A stretch of 64,000 nucleotides of DNA, from contig JAEWUC010000002.1 of the NCBI GenBank assembly GCA_023397505.1, positions 62,001-126,000 of the forward strand, written 5' to 3'. How positions within the stretch are numbered: position 1 is the stretch's first letter; every line of letters begins with the position of its first letter. The position numbers were made by a program, and so were the translations under genes. Shown here in pieces: positions 17,136 to 26,058 of this stretch. The stretch is from Bacteroidota bacterium (lineage in GTDB: Bacteria > Bacteroidota > Ignavibacteria > Ignavibacteriales > Melioribacteraceae). The notes under the pieces are model-generated. The model ran no database searches. It was not told where the DNA came from and saw nothing but the letters and a program-made list of their open reading frames with translations.

Positions 17136-18713
17136 TTAAAATCCCTTTGTTACAAGAGTTACAAGTGCATTAACAGATGTATTCATAACATTCAACATCG
17201 CAGAAGGATAAACGCCTAAGAAAATAACAATAACGGAAAGCGGAATAAGCATTGCGTATTCGCGTTTATCGAGATCAAGTAAGTTAGCCCATTTCTCATT
17301 TAACGGTCCAAAGAAAATTCTTTGTAACGTCCACAACATGTAAGCCGCACCGAGTAAAATGCCAAGTGTAGAAATGATAGTAATTATTCTAATTGATTCA
17401 ACACTAAAAGCACCCACGAATACAAGAGCTTCGGAAATAAATCCGCTCATGCTCGGCAAACCTATTGCGGCAAAGAATGCAACAGTTACAAACCCGGTAT
17501 AAACCGGCATTTGAGTCGCCAGTCCGCCGAAATCATTAATACCTCTTGTATGGGCGCGGTCGTAAACTACACCGACAATAAGGAATAACATAGCTGTTAT
17601 TGTACCGTGATTAAACATTTGAAAAATTGCGCCGTTAATTCCGGTTGTTGTAAGCGAAGCCATTCCAAGTAAAACATAACCCATGTGCGAAACTGAAGAG
17701 TACGCGATCAACTTTTTAAAATCTTTTTGTGCGAGAGCTACAAGTGCGCCGTAAATAATATTTATCATACCAAACGCGGCAATCCACCACATTAATTGAA
17801 TAGTAATCTCAGGGAAGATGGGATAGTTGATTCTTAAAATTCCGTAAGTACCCATTTTAAGAAGAACACCGGCAAGTATAACCGAGATTGGCGTTGGCGC
17901 TTCAACATGCGCATCAGGCAGCCATGTATGAAACGGGAACATCGGTATTTTAATTGCGAAGCCGACAAACAATGCAATGTATGCAACAAATCTCAAATTG
18001 TTAGGATTGAGTAGAGATAAAACACCATCAGGGGTTGCGTTTGCCGGATTCATCATCGCGAGTAAATTAAACGTAAAAACTTTTGTGCCGTCTGCCATCG
18101 TTTCGGTTGTACTGAAATATAAACCTATCATAACAAGAAGAATAAATATTGAGCCGAACAAAGTATAGATGAAAAACTTAATTGCTGCGTATTCTTTACG
18201 TGGTCCGCCCCAAATACCAATTAAGAAGTACATAGGCAGAAGCATCAATTCCCAAAAAATGTAGAATAAGAAAAGATCGAGAGCAACGAAAACACCCATC
18301 ATGCCGGTATCGAGTAAAAGGAAGAGGGCAAAAAATCCTTTAACGGATTTTTCAATATTCCATGATGATAATGTAGCAATAAATGATATCAATGCTGTTA
18401 AAAGAACCATCGGCATGCTGATGCCGTCGAGACCTAAAAAATAATCAATCTTAACAGTGCCGAGCCATGAAATGCCGGTGATATTAATCCATCTAAATTT
18501 TTCTATGAACTGAAAAGATTTTTCATCAAATACTCCCGCGGCGTTGTAATTGTAATTTGCCATTAAAACAACGGCAAGTACAACTTGAAGCGCAGTAACG
18601 GCAAGGGTTAACCATTTAACGGTTTTTGCCTGCTCTTTCGGAATGAATAAAATAGCTATCATTCCTACAACTGGGAGAAATGTTATTAACGAAAGAATCG
18701 GAAATCCAATCAT
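17136..18713 (-). CDS. nuoM: NADH-quinone oxidoreductase subunit M
   Basis: 525 residues with about 14 transmembrane helices; antiporter-like proton-pumping subunit of complex I. The segment FYIFWELMLLPMYFLIGIWG holds the conserved helix 5 glutamate, and KIPMFPFHTWLPDAHVEAP contains the family's lysine and HTWLPDAH motif. KKLIAYSSVSHMGYVLLG is also typical. Gene order and strand match the rest of the operon. Confidence 0.97.
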   Translation of the reverse strand: MIGFPILSLITFLPVVGMIAILFIPKEQAKTVKWLTLAVTALQVVLAVVLMANYNYNAAGVFDEKSFQFIEKFRWINITGISWLGTVKIDYFLGLDGISMPMVLLTALISFIATLSSWNIEKSVKGFFALFLLLDTGMMGVFVALDLFLFYIFWELMLLPMYFLIGIWGGPRKEYAAIKFFIYTLFGSIFILLVMIGLYFSTTETMADGTKVFTFNLLAMMNPANATPDGVLSLLNPNNLRFVAYIALFVGFAIKIPMFPFHTWLPDAHVEAPTPISVILAGVLLKMGTYGILRINYPIFPEITIQLMWWIAAFGMINIIYGALVALAQKDFKKLIAYSSVSHMGYVLLGMASLTTTGINGAIFQMFNHGTITAMLFLIVGVVYDRAHTRGINDFGGLATQMPVYTGFVTVAFFAAIGLPSMSGFISEALVFVGAFSVESIRIITIISTLGILLGAAYMLWTLQRIFFGPLNEKWANLLDLDKREYAMLIPLSVIVIFLGVYPSAMLNVMNTSVNALVTLVTKGF

Positions 18714-18736
18714 GTTACAAATCCTATATTAATTTT

Positions 18737-18800
18737 TTGTAGGGAACGGTTTATAACCGTTCCATTTAAATACGGAAGGATTATAAATCCTTCCCTACAA
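18737..18800. repeat. Twin-hairpin REP-like element between nuoL and nuoM
   Basis: Outer arms TTGTAGGGAA (18737-18746) and TTCCCTACAA (18791-18800) are perfect inverted repeats. Inside are two perfect 9-base-pair hairpins with 3-base loops: 18743-18751/18755-18763 (GGAACGGTT) and 18774-18782/18786-18794 (GGAAGGATT). The nested symmetry marks a structured intergenic repeat rather than a simple terminator; no T-run follows. Confidence 0.75.
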
Positions 18801-18814
18801 TATCATTCGCTATT

Positions 18815-20905
18815 TCAAAACGGTTTAAAGAAAAACAATAAAATAATAATCGAGAAAACAACAAACACAATATATGTTTGAACCTTACCTGTTTGTAATT
18901 TCTTAAATGAAAGACCAATAAATCCGCTAACGAACGCAGTAAGATTTACAAGTCCGTCAACAATATTTGCATCGAACCATCCGTTGACGGCAGAGAATTT
19001 TTTTGTAATCCATGCGGAACCGTTTACAGCGCCGTCAACAATATGAGCATCGAACCAGAAAAGAATTTTCCCCAATCCGAGCGTACCGGAAACAGCTGTT
19101 TTATCGTATGCCTCATCGATGTACCATTTATTCAGCGAGCCGTTGTACAACAATTTAATTTTACCGGCAAGTTTTTCAACATCAACTTTTTTCCATTGAT
19201 AAAAAACGAACGCAATTAAAATTCCTAATCCCGCAACGAATAACGAAGTAAACATTGCCGGGTAATGCGCCCAATGCATCGTTTCAGTATAAAGAGGAGA
19301 GTGAACAATTTCTCCGTGGACTTCGTGATGGCCCTGAGCGGATTCGGTCATGAAATCAAATCTTGTATTATCCGGTACAACTTGAGCGGGAGTTTTTACC
19401 CAACTTCCTAAAAACCATCCTGCATCCGGCGCGATTGGATTGGGAGTATAAAAAATAAAAAGCGATAACGTCGCTAAAACAACGAGCGGCGCAATCATAA
19501 CTTTAGGCGATTCATGTGCGTGATCAAATTTATGTTGGTTGCGCGGTTCGCCGTGAAAAGTTAAAATAACTAATCTAAACATGTAAAACGCAGTCATGCC
19601 TGCAACTAAAAATCCAATTGAGGGAATCAACCAATGCCCTGTAAGTTTTCCGAATGCGAGTGTGCCCGCTAAAATTCCGTCTTTACTTAAAAATCCCGAG
19701 AACAGAGGTACACCTGAAATTGCCAAAGTAGAAATCAAGAATGTTAAATAAGTAACCGGCATTTTCTTTTTGAGTCCGCCCATGTTGCGTATATCTTGTT
19801 CGTGGTGCATTGCATGAATCACAGAACCGGAACCAAGAAACAAACATGCTTTAAAAAACGCGTGAGTAACGAGATGGAAAAAAGCGAATGCAAAAGCACC
19901 GACTCCGAGAGACATAACCATGTAACCTAATTGCGATACGGTTGAGTAAGCTAAAACTTTTTTGATATCGTTTTGAGTTAGTGCAATTGTTGCTGCAATT
20001 AATGAAGTAAATGCACCGACTACTGCAATTACAAGCATAGCATCCGCAGTGAGCATTACAAAAATTCTCGTAACCAAGTAAACGCCGGCGGCAACCATCG
20101 TAGCTGCATGTATTAATGCGCTTACGGGTGTTGGACCTTCCATAGCATCCGGCAGCCACACATGAAGAGGGAATTGAGCCGACTTTCCAACTGCACCCAT
20201 AAAAATTAAAATACCTGCTGCAGTAAGCCATGTAGAGCTTCCGAAAGGTAAATTGCCGGCAGCAATCTGTGCAAAAATTGTATCGAATGTAAATGTTTGA
20301 TAGTTAGTGAATAATATTAATATTCCTATAAACATTCCAATATCACCGATGCGGTTAACAATAAATGCTTTCTTGCCTGCATCCGATGCGGACTTTTTTT
20401 CGAACCAGAAACCGATCAACAAGTAAGATGAAACGCCTACAAGCTCCCAAAATATGTACATCATTAAAATGTTGTGTGTAAGTACAATACCGAGCATCGA
20501 GAAGGTGAACAGACCAAGATAAGAAAAATAACGTGTATAGCGTTTATCGCCGTGCATGTATGCAATTGAATAAATATGTACAAGCATGCTTATTAAGTTA
20601 ACTACGAATAACATAAGTACAGTAATGTTATCAATCTTAATTCCAAGTTCGATATTGACTGAAGAGCTAAAAGGCGCATTACTTATTGTTATCCAATTGA
20701 AAGCAGCTATTATATTCTTTTCACTAAAAAAGGCGAGCTTGGCGTACATTACCACAAGCGAAAGAATAAATGTAAGTGAGATTATTCCCACTTCAAACAA
20801 ATACAGTCTATTAAATCTTTTGCCCAAAAGAACAACAACCGCAAAACCCAGCAGCGGGAGAAAGAGAATTGCAACGGACAGATTAATTAGTAAACTTTCG
20901 CTCAT
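18815..20905 (-). CDS. nuoL: NADH-quinone oxidoreductase subunit L
   Basis: 696 residues, the largest antiporter-like subunit, with about 16 helices including the long lateral helix region. Motifs: MMYIFWELVGVSSYLLIGFW with the conserved glutamate, GKSAQFPLHVWLPDAMEGP with the lysine, and KKVLAYSTVSQLGYMVMSLG. The C-terminal 150 residues include a hydrophilic stretch (about 540-600) before the final helix. Starts three bases after nuoK ends. Confidence 0.97.
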   Translation of the reverse strand: MSESLLINLSVAILFLPLLGFAVVVLLGKRFNRLYLFEVGIISLTFILSLVVMYAKLAFFSEKNIIAAFNWITISNAPFSSSVNIELGIKIDNITVLMLFVVNLISMLVHIYSIAYMHGDKRYTRYFSYLGLFTFSMLGIVLTHNILMMYIFWELVGVSSYLLIGFWFEKKSASDAGKKAFIVNRIGDIGMFIGILILFTNYQTFTFDTIFAQIAAGNLPFGSSTWLTAAGILIFMGAVGKSAQFPLHVWLPDAMEGPTPVSALIHAATMVAAGVYLVTRIFVMLTADAMLVIAVVGAFTSLIAATIALTQNDIKKVLAYSTVSQLGYMVMSLGVGAFAFAFFHLVTHAFFKACLFLGSGSVIHAMHHEQDIRNMGGLKKKMPVTYLTFLISTLAISGVPLFSGFLSKDGILAGTLAFGKLTGHWLIPSIGFLVAGMTAFYMFRLVILTFHGEPRNQHKFDHAHESPKVMIAPLVVLATLSLFIFYTPNPIAPDAGWFLGSWVKTPAQVVPDNTRFDFMTESAQGHHEVHGEIVHSPLYTETMHWAHYPAMFTSLFVAGLGILIAFVFYQWKKVDVEKLAGKIKLLYNGSLNKWYIDEAYDKTAVSGTLGLGKILFWFDAHIVDGAVNGSAWITKKFSAVNGWFDANIVDGLVNLTAFVSGFIGLSFKKLQTGKVQTYIVFVVFSIIILLFFFKPF

Positions 20906-20908
20906 GAC

Positions 20909-21220
20909 CTATTCTTTTAATTTATCTATTTCGTCAATGTTGACGTTTGTAAATGTTTTGTAAATATTTAATACAATCGCAAGCGCGATTGCTGCTTCGG
21001 CGGCTGCAAGTACGATTACGAAAAGCGCTATCATTTGTCCGCCGTAACCGAAGTTGCCGTATTTTGAAAAGGCAACAAAATTAATATTAGCCGCATTAAG
21101 GACTAACTCAATTCCCATTAAAACCATTACAGCGTTTTTACGCGTAACAATACCGTAAATCCCGAGTGAAAAAAGTATTGCACTAACAATTAAAAAATGT
21201 GTTAAACCTACTTCGAACAT
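20909..21220 (-). CDS. nuoK: NADH-quinone oxidoreductase subunit K
   Basis: 103 residues with three transmembrane helices, the standard size. It carries the conserved buried glutamates in MVLMGIELVLNAANINFVAF and in AAAEAAIALAIVLNIY, which link proton movement between NuoH and NuoN. It belongs to the membrane arm of complex I and sits in conserved order between nuoJ and nuoL. Confidence 0.97.
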   Translation of the reverse strand: MFEVGLTHFLIVSAILFSLGIYGIVTRKNAVMVLMGIELVLNAANINFVAFSKYGNFGYGGQMIALFVIVLAAAEAAIALAIVLNIYKTFTNVNIDEIDKLKE

Positions 21221-21296
21221 TTTTTATTTCCTTAATTTCAACCTTCCTTTGTCTCCCTAATCTTATTTAAGGAAAGGGGGAATCAAAGGGGTTGGT
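21221..21296. repeat. Imperfect hairpin repeat between nuoJ and nuoK
   Basis: CAACCTTCCTTTGTCTCCC (about 21240-21258) is complementary, with mismatches, to GGGGGAATCAAAGGGGTTGG (21276-21295), giving a long imperfect stem-loop that ends just before the nuoJ stop codon. No open frame is present. Confidence 0.45.
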
Positions 21297-21794
21297 TTAT
21301 TCTTTGTCTCTTCTCGCAATTGAAGCTGCGCCTATTAATGCTATCAGCAATAAAATACCGAGCAATTCAAAAATTAAAACATAATTAGTGATTAAAAGAT
21401 TGCCCAACGATTTTGTTGTGGTTAATGGTACTGGCCCCGGTTCGGATTTCCAATTTGTCCAAATCATTATAGCAATCAGCGCACCCGAAAAAATTGCAAC
21501 GCCGATTGATGCCGGAAGCAAATGTACTGTTCCAGTCCTAATCTCAACGTTGGTAATTTTATTAGTAAGCATAACGCCGAAGATTAATAAAATTAATATG
21601 CCGCCTACATAAACCATAATTTGAACAATCGCCAAAAAATCGGCTGCTAGCAAAACATAAATTCCCGCAACACCGAAAAATGTTAATAATAAAAAGAACG
21701 CTGAGTGAATCACATTCTTTGTTGTTACAACGAACGCCGCTGAAACAATTGTAATAACGGCAAACAGATAAAATATGATATTATAAAAATCCAT
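21297..21794 (-). CDS. nuoJ: NADH-quinone oxidoreductase subunit J
   Basis: 165 residues with five transmembrane helices. The third helix region LAIVQIMVYVGGILILLIFG is the conserved glycine-rich pi-bulge segment of NuoJ. Part of the membrane arm of complex I next to NuoH. The C-terminus GILLLIALIGAASIARRDKE is typical of the family. Confidence 0.96.
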   Translation of the reverse strand: MDFYNIIFYLFAVITIVSAAFVVTTKNVIHSAFFLLLTFFGVAGIYVLLAADFLAIVQIMVYVGGILILLIFGVMLTNKITNVEIRTGTVHLLPASIGVAIFSGALIAIMIWTNWKSEPGPVPLTTTKSLGNLLITNYVLIFELLGILLLIALIGAASIARRDKE

Positions 21795-21815
21795 TTTGTA
21801 TCTTCAAATTACTAT

Positions 21816-22379
21816 TCAATTAGATTCCGGTTGAGCCGGTGAATCCGGTTTTGGTTTTGCAGCTACGGCCGCTTTTTGTGCTTCTTTTTCCGCCTGGAAT
21901 TTCTCAAAATTTATTTTCTTCTGCGAAACTTCATCTTCATTTAAAGTTGAAAACTTGTACAACAAATTTTCTCTTTCAAATTCTGAAAACTCATAAACAT
22001 CAGTCATATAAATACATTCGGTCGGGCATGGGAATACGCACAATTGGCAATAGCAGCATTTTGCAAAATCAATAGTAAAGTTTGTAACCCAAAGAGCTTT
22101 CTTTTTTCCGTTTGATGTTATGCCGAGATCCTCGCCGGGAACTGATTTAACAGTTTCAATATCAATACAGCTTACAGGACATGCACGCGAACATTGATCG
22201 CAGCCGATGCAGTCGTCGATGTTCACAAATAACCTGTTGCGGACACGTTCGGGCATTTTAGCTTTTACATCCGGATATTGAATTGTAACCGCCGGAGTGA
22301 AAAGATGTTTAAACGTAATTTTCATCCCGACAAGTACAGTCCATAATCCTTGCCATGTATTTCTTAAATATTGTTTCAT
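21816..22379 (-). CDS. nuoI: NADH-quinone oxidoreductase subunit I
   Basis: 187 residues from the ATG at 22379 (MKQYLRNTWQGLWTV). A longer frame reaching back to 22490 would run through the nuoH C-terminus and adds unrelated residues, so it was rejected. Two 4Fe-4S ferredoxin motifs are complete: CIGCDQCSRACP and CCYCQLCVFPCP (Cys-x2-Cys-x2-Cys-x3-Cys-Pro). It carries electrons to NuoB in the peripheral arm. The C-terminal 40 residues are charged and alanine-rich. Confidence 0.95.
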   Translation of the reverse strand: MKQYLRNTWQGLWTVLVGMKITFKHLFTPAVTIQYPDVKAKMPERVRNRLFVNIDDCIGCDQCSRACPVSCIDIETVKSVPGEDLGITSNGKKKALWVTNFTIDFAKCCYCQLCVFPCPTECIYMTDVYEFSEFERENLLYKFSTLNEDEVSQKKINFEKFQAEKEAQKAAVAAKPKPDSPAQPESN

Positions 22380-22420
22380 AATTTTTTGTATGCCAACATT
22401 TTGTAAATGCTTTGGCAATT

Positions 22421-23488
22421 TTATAATAAACTTATAATTCCGATTACAATTAAATTTACAAAAGCATAGGGAATTAAATACTTCCAGCATAAACTCATTA
22501 ATTGATCAACACGTAATCTCGGCAAAGTCCATCTTAACCACATTTGAACAAAAATAAAGAACCATCCTTTAGCCAAAAACCAAAAGCCCTGTTCGTAAGG
22601 AATGAGCCATTGAGCACCAATTGAATTTCCAAGATACCCGATAGGGGACTGGTAACCGCCGAAAAATAAAACGGCAATAATAGCCGAAACTGCAAACATA
22701 TTTGCGTACTCAGAAAGCATAAACATTGCGTATTTCATTCCGCAATATTCTGTAAAATAACCTGCAACAAGTTCTGACTCTGCTTCGGGAATATCGAAAG
22801 GCGTTCTATTTGTTTCGGCAAGTGTGCTTAAAAATATAATTATAAATCCTGCAATCATAAACGGGATTAATAAAATCTGTGAAAGTCCTGAACCTAATCC
22901 ACCGAGAATATTCCAATTCCAAAAACTGGAAGTCTGAATCGCACTAATTTTATCCAAACTCATTGTACCGCTAAGCATAACCATTGAAAGAACAACGAGC
23001 GCGGTTGGTATTTCGTAACTAACAATTTGGGCAGCCGAACGCATCGCGCCGAGTAAAGAATATTTGTTATTCGATGACCAGCCGGCCATTAAAATTGCGG
23101 GAACAACTAAACCTGAAATAGCAATTATATAAAAAATTCCTACTTCTACTTCCGACCCGATTAACTGGCTTGAAAAGGGAAGAACTGCGTAAGCAGCGAA
23201 CGACCCGGTAAAAATTAATACCGGCGCAATGTTATAAAGTACCTTATCAAAATCCTTTGATTTAATATCTTCCTTTTGAAGCAGTTTTATAAAATCTGCA
23301 ATTAATTGAAGAGTGCCGTGCCAGCCGGTGCGCATAGGTCCTAATCTATCCTGCATATGGGCAGAAACTTTTCTTTCGAGATAAACGCCAATTAATACTA
23401 CGAGCAGAACATTCACCAACGGAAAAACCGCCACAATCAGCGAGGATAAAATTTCACTTCCTGTTAAATCAAAAAAATATTGATACAT
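22421..23488 (-). CDS. nuoH: NADH-quinone oxidoreductase subunit H
   Basis: 355 residues, about eight helices. Forms the quinone channel entry at the junction of membrane and peripheral arms. Conserved segments: GVYLERKVSAHMQDRLGPMR, QLIADFIKLLQKED, and NRTPFDIPEAESELVAGY with the essential acidic residues. Its ATG shares one base with the nuoD stop (TAATG). Confidence 0.97.
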   Translation of the reverse strand: MYQYFFDLTGSEILSSLIVAVFPLVNVLLVVLIGVYLERKVSAHMQDRLGPMRTGWHGTLQLIADFIKLLQKEDIKSKDFDKVLYNIAPVLIFTGSFAAYAVLPFSSQLIGSEVEVGIFYIIAISGLVVPAILMAGWSSNNKYSLLGAMRSAAQIVSYEIPTALVVLSMVMLSGTMSLDKISAIQTSSFWNWNILGGLGSGLSQILLIPFMIAGFIIIFLSTLAETNRTPFDIPEAESELVAGYFTEYCGMKYAMFMLSEYANMFAVSAIIAVLFFGGYQSPIGYLGNSIGAQWLIPYEQGFWFLAKGWFFIFVQMWLRWTLPRLRVDQLMSLCWKYLIPYAFVNLIVIGIISLL

Positions 23489-24603
23489 TATCTATCCACT
23501 TCTCCCAATACAATATCAATACTTCCGAGAATTGCTACAACGTCCGAGACTAAATATCCTTTGCACAATTCTCCGAGGATTTCGAGGTTGACGAATGAAG
23601 GCGCACGAACTTTAACGCGGAAAGGATTCGTGTTGCCGTCGCTAATTATAAAATAACCGAGTTCGCCGCGGGGATTTTCAACGCGGGCATATGCAGTACC
23701 CTTTGGCGGTTTAATTCTTTTTGGAATTGCAGATTGAACATCGCCTTCCGGAATTTGATCGATAGCTTGTTCAATAATTCTTAAACTTTGTTCCATCTCG
23801 CGTACGCGCACGTAATACCTATCCCAGCAATCGCCGACAGTTCCTTGCAAACCTTGTCCAACAGGAATATCAAAATCAAATCTATCATAAATTGAGTACG
23901 GATCATCTTTTCTAATGTCGAATTTAATACCGCTTCCGCGAAGCGTTGGGCCGGAAGCGCCGAAGTTGATAGCGGTATCGAGAGGAAGTACGCCGATGTT
24001 TGCAGTTCGTTCTATAAAAATTTTATTGTAGCTGAGAAGATTATCAAGTTCAATGATGTTTGGTTTCAGATAATTTACAAACTCTTTTGTCTTTCTTACA
24101 AAATCTGGATGGATGTCGTGCGAAAGTCCGCCGATCCAAATATAATTGTATAACATTCTCGCTCCGCAAGTCTCTTCGATAATGCTGAGAATATGTTCGC
24201 GGTCGCGGAATAAATATAGGAACGGAGTGAGTGCGCCAATATCAGCGCCGTTCGAACCAAGCGCAACCTGGTGCGATGCAATTCGTTGAAGTTCAGCCAT
24301 TATCACGCGAATGTATTGAACGCGTTCGGGTACTTCAATTCCCAAAAGTTTTTCGACTGTAATTGCATAACCGAGATTATTACCGATTGATGCAAGGTAA
24401 TCAAGTCGGTCCGTGTAGGGAACTACTTGGTTATACTGCATAGATTCGGCATGTTTTTCAAAACAACGATGAAGATAGCCGAGATGCGGTTTTACATTTA
24501 AAACTAACTCGCCTTCTAATTCAAGTTCGAGCCGTAACACTCCGTGCGTTGACGGGTGCTGCGGGCCCATATTTAACACCATTGATTCGGTTTTTAGCGA
24601 CAT
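23488..24603 (-). CDS. nuoD: NADH-quinone oxidoreductase subunit D
   Basis: 371 residues. The 49-kDa-type subunit that lines the quinone site; it begins MSLKTESMVLNMGPQHPSTHGV, and the HPSTHG motif is the quinone-binding loop. The C-terminus DVVAILGSIDIVLGEVDR is complete. Its start codon lies inside the last codons of the four-helix-bundle gene (10-base overlap, different frame), and no Shine-Dalgarno is visible, so translation may depend on that upstream frame. NuoC is a separate protein, not fused. Confidence 0.97.
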   Translation of the reverse strand: MSLKTESMVLNMGPQHPSTHGVLRLELELEGELVLNVKPHLGYLHRCFEKHAESMQYNQVVPYTDRLDYLASIGNNLGYAITVEKLLGIEVPERVQYIRVIMAELQRIASHQVALGSNGADIGALTPFLYLFRDREHILSIIEETCGARMLYNYIWIGGLSHDIHPDFVRKTKEFVNYLKPNIIELDNLLSYNKIFIERTANIGVLPLDTAINFGASGPTLRGSGIKFDIRKDDPYSIYDRFDFDIPVGQGLQGTVGDCWDRYYVRVREMEQSLRIIEQAIDQIPEGDVQSAIPKRIKPPKGTAYARVENPRGELGYFIISDGNTNPFRVKVRAPSFVNLEILGELCKGYLVSDVVAILGSIDIVLGEVDR

Positions 24604-24929
24604 ATCAGCAACTTTTGTATCTCACAAATTTTTTCACAGCTTTCTTTTAATTCTATTTCGTTAATGTAATTAATATCATGCGAAAGAATTAATTGTGTAT
24701 CCAATTCGCATGATGACGAATAAGAAATTTCCAAAAATCTTATGAATTCTTTATTTGAAGAATGTCCTGACCCTTCAGCGATATTTGATGAAACAGAAAT
24801 AACAGCTCTTCTCATCTGAAGAATCAATCCATAAGTTTCAGATTTTGGAAACCTATACGTCAAATTGTAAATGAACTTCACCAGTTCCCTGGCTTTTTGC
24901 CAAACTTTTAATTCTTTGTAATTATGCAT
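24594..24929 (-). CDS. Four-helix-bundle protein (23S rRNA intervening-sequence/S23 family) inside the nuo operon
   Basis: 111 residues from the ATG at 24929 (a TTG-started longer version lacks support). MHNYKELKVWQKARELVKF…, the central MRRAVISVSSNIAEGSG and KEFIRFLEISYSSSCELDTQ are the hallmarks of the four-helix-bundle family TIGR02436, known from open frames within 23S rRNA intervening sequences and as the fold of bAvd. It has no role in complex I. It sits between nuoC (44 bases away) and nuoD (10-base overlap) on the same strand, which looks like an insertion into the operon. A repeat-like leader precedes it. Confidence 0.93.
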   Translation of the reverse strand: MHNYKELKVWQKARELVKFIYNLTYRFPKSETYGLILQMRRAVISVSSNIAEGSGHSSNKEFIRFLEISYSSSCELDTQLILSHDINYINEIELKESCEKICEIQKLLICR

Positions 24930-24957
24930 TGAGCTACCAAATAGTCTCAAGACTTAG

Positions 24958-24977
24958 TACTAACTACTCAATACTAA
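24958..24977 (-). repeat. AGTATTGAGTA-type repeat leading the four-helix-bundle gene
   Basis: On the minus strand the sequence reads TTAGTATTGAGTAGTTAGTA, 19 of 20 bases identical to the repeat after hppA at 13021-13040. The nuoC stop codon TAG (24974-24976) lies within it. Further degenerate TTGAG units continue to about 24941. Confidence 0.55.
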
Positions 24978-25522
24978 TACGGTACTTTCATCCCGTGATA
25001 AAATTCCGGGTTTTGATAATCTTTTCGTAACGGGTGACAGCTTATTTTATCATTATGTTCATCCCAATCATAAGGCATTAAAATTCTAATAAGATTCGGA
25101 TGATTTAAAAAAATAATTCCTACAAGATCAAACGCTTCTCGTTCGTGCCAATCTGCTGTTTTCCAAACGTTTTCAACAGATTCAACTTTAGGATCCTCAC
25201 GGAGTGTCGAAACCTTTAAAGTAATTTTGTGTTTCAGATAAACAGAATGCAAATTATAATAAACGCTGAGAGTTCCGCCTTGAATAATATCAACACCATT
25301 TTCATCTTTTACTTTTGTACCGTTTGCATCGTCAACGCCGGAAAGGCACATTAAACTATCGAACTTCAATTCTTCGTTATCTCTTAAAAATGTGCCAACT
25401 TTATGAATTTGCAGCGGATCAACAGAGATGATCGGTTCTGTCGGTGTTTCTTTATCGATTGCAATAATAGCATCGCCGAACTGAGATTTTAATATTTCAA
25501 AAATTTCTTCTGGATTTTTCAT
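24974..25522 (-). CDS. nuoC: NADH-quinone oxidoreductase subunit C
   Basis: 182 residues. The 30-kDa-type subunit of the peripheral arm; the signature WHEREAFDLVGIIFLNHPNL followed by RILMPYDWDEH and PLRKDYQNPEFYHG is complete. It overlaps the end of nuoB by four bases. Its stop codon is part of the repeat preceding the four-helix-bundle gene, so the last residues may have been altered by that insertion. Confidence 0.95.
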   Translation of the reverse strand: MKNPEEIFEILKSQFGDAIIAIDKETPTEPIISVDPLQIHKVGTFLRDNEELKFDSLMCLSGVDDANGTKVKDENGVDIIQGGTLSVYYNLHSVYLKHKITLKVSTLREDPKVESVENVWKTADWHEREAFDLVGIIFLNHPNLIRILMPYDWDEHNDKISCHPLRKDYQNPEFYHGMKVPY

Positions 25523-26010
25523 GCCGATTTTTTTCTCAACGATTCTTTACGGATTTTTTCTTGAAGTTTGAGAAGTCCCTCTAATAAAGCTTCGGGACGG
25601 GGCGGGCAACCGGGAACATAAACATCAACAGGAATAACACGGTCTATACCTTTGAGAACGTGATAACCGTGTTCCCAATATGGTCCTCCGCAGTTTGCGC
25701 AACTTCCCATAGAGATAATGTATTTGGGATCAGGCATTTGTTCGTATAATCTTTTAATACGCGTTGCCATTTTTAAAGTAACGGTACCGGAAATAATAAT
25801 TGCATCGGCTTGACGGGGAGTGTTGCGCGGTATAACACCAAAGCGGTCGAAATCGTAGTGGGACATTGATGTAGCCATCATTTCAATTGCACAGCATGCA
25901 AGTCCGAAACCAAGCTGCCAAATTGAAGAAAGCCGAGCCCAATTTAAAAGATCATCAACCTTGGTAATAACAATATTGTCGTCAGAAAATTCTTTATCTA
26001 ATAAACCCAT
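25519..26010 (-). CDS. nuoB: NADH-quinone oxidoreductase subunit B
   Basis: 163 residues. Holds the terminal 4Fe-4S cluster N2 next to the quinone site. Ligands are visible: the Cys39-Cys40 pair in GLACCAIEMM, Cys104 in MGSCANCGG and Cys135 in VPGCPPRPEAL. Overlaps nuoC by four bases (ATGA) and follows nuoA by 48 bases. Confidence 0.97.
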   Translation of the reverse strand: MGLLDKEFSDDNIVITKVDDLLNWARLSSIWQLGFGLACCAIEMMATSMSHYDFDRFGVIPRNTPRQADAIIISGTVTLKMATRIKRLYEQMPDPKYIISMGSCANCGGPYWEHGYHVLKGIDRVIPVDVYVPGCPPRPEALLEGLLKLQEKIRKESLRKKSA

Positions 26011-26058
26011 TTTCTATCTTCAATAAATTGAAAACTGTCGAATACAATCTCAAGAAAA

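Noticed and set aside
19851..20231. 126-residue Cys-rich frame inside nuoL
   Set aside because: It lies in another frame of a well-supported nuoL and has no family features; its cysteines come from codon shifts.
22380..22490. Longer NuoI reading frame from 22490
   Set aside because: The extra 37 residues run through the nuoH C-terminus and do not resemble NuoI; the ATG at 22379 gives the normal protein.
24594..24929. Diversity-generating retroelement, because bAvd shares the four-helix-bundle fold
   Set aside because: No reverse transcriptase, template repeat or variable repeat is present in the window.
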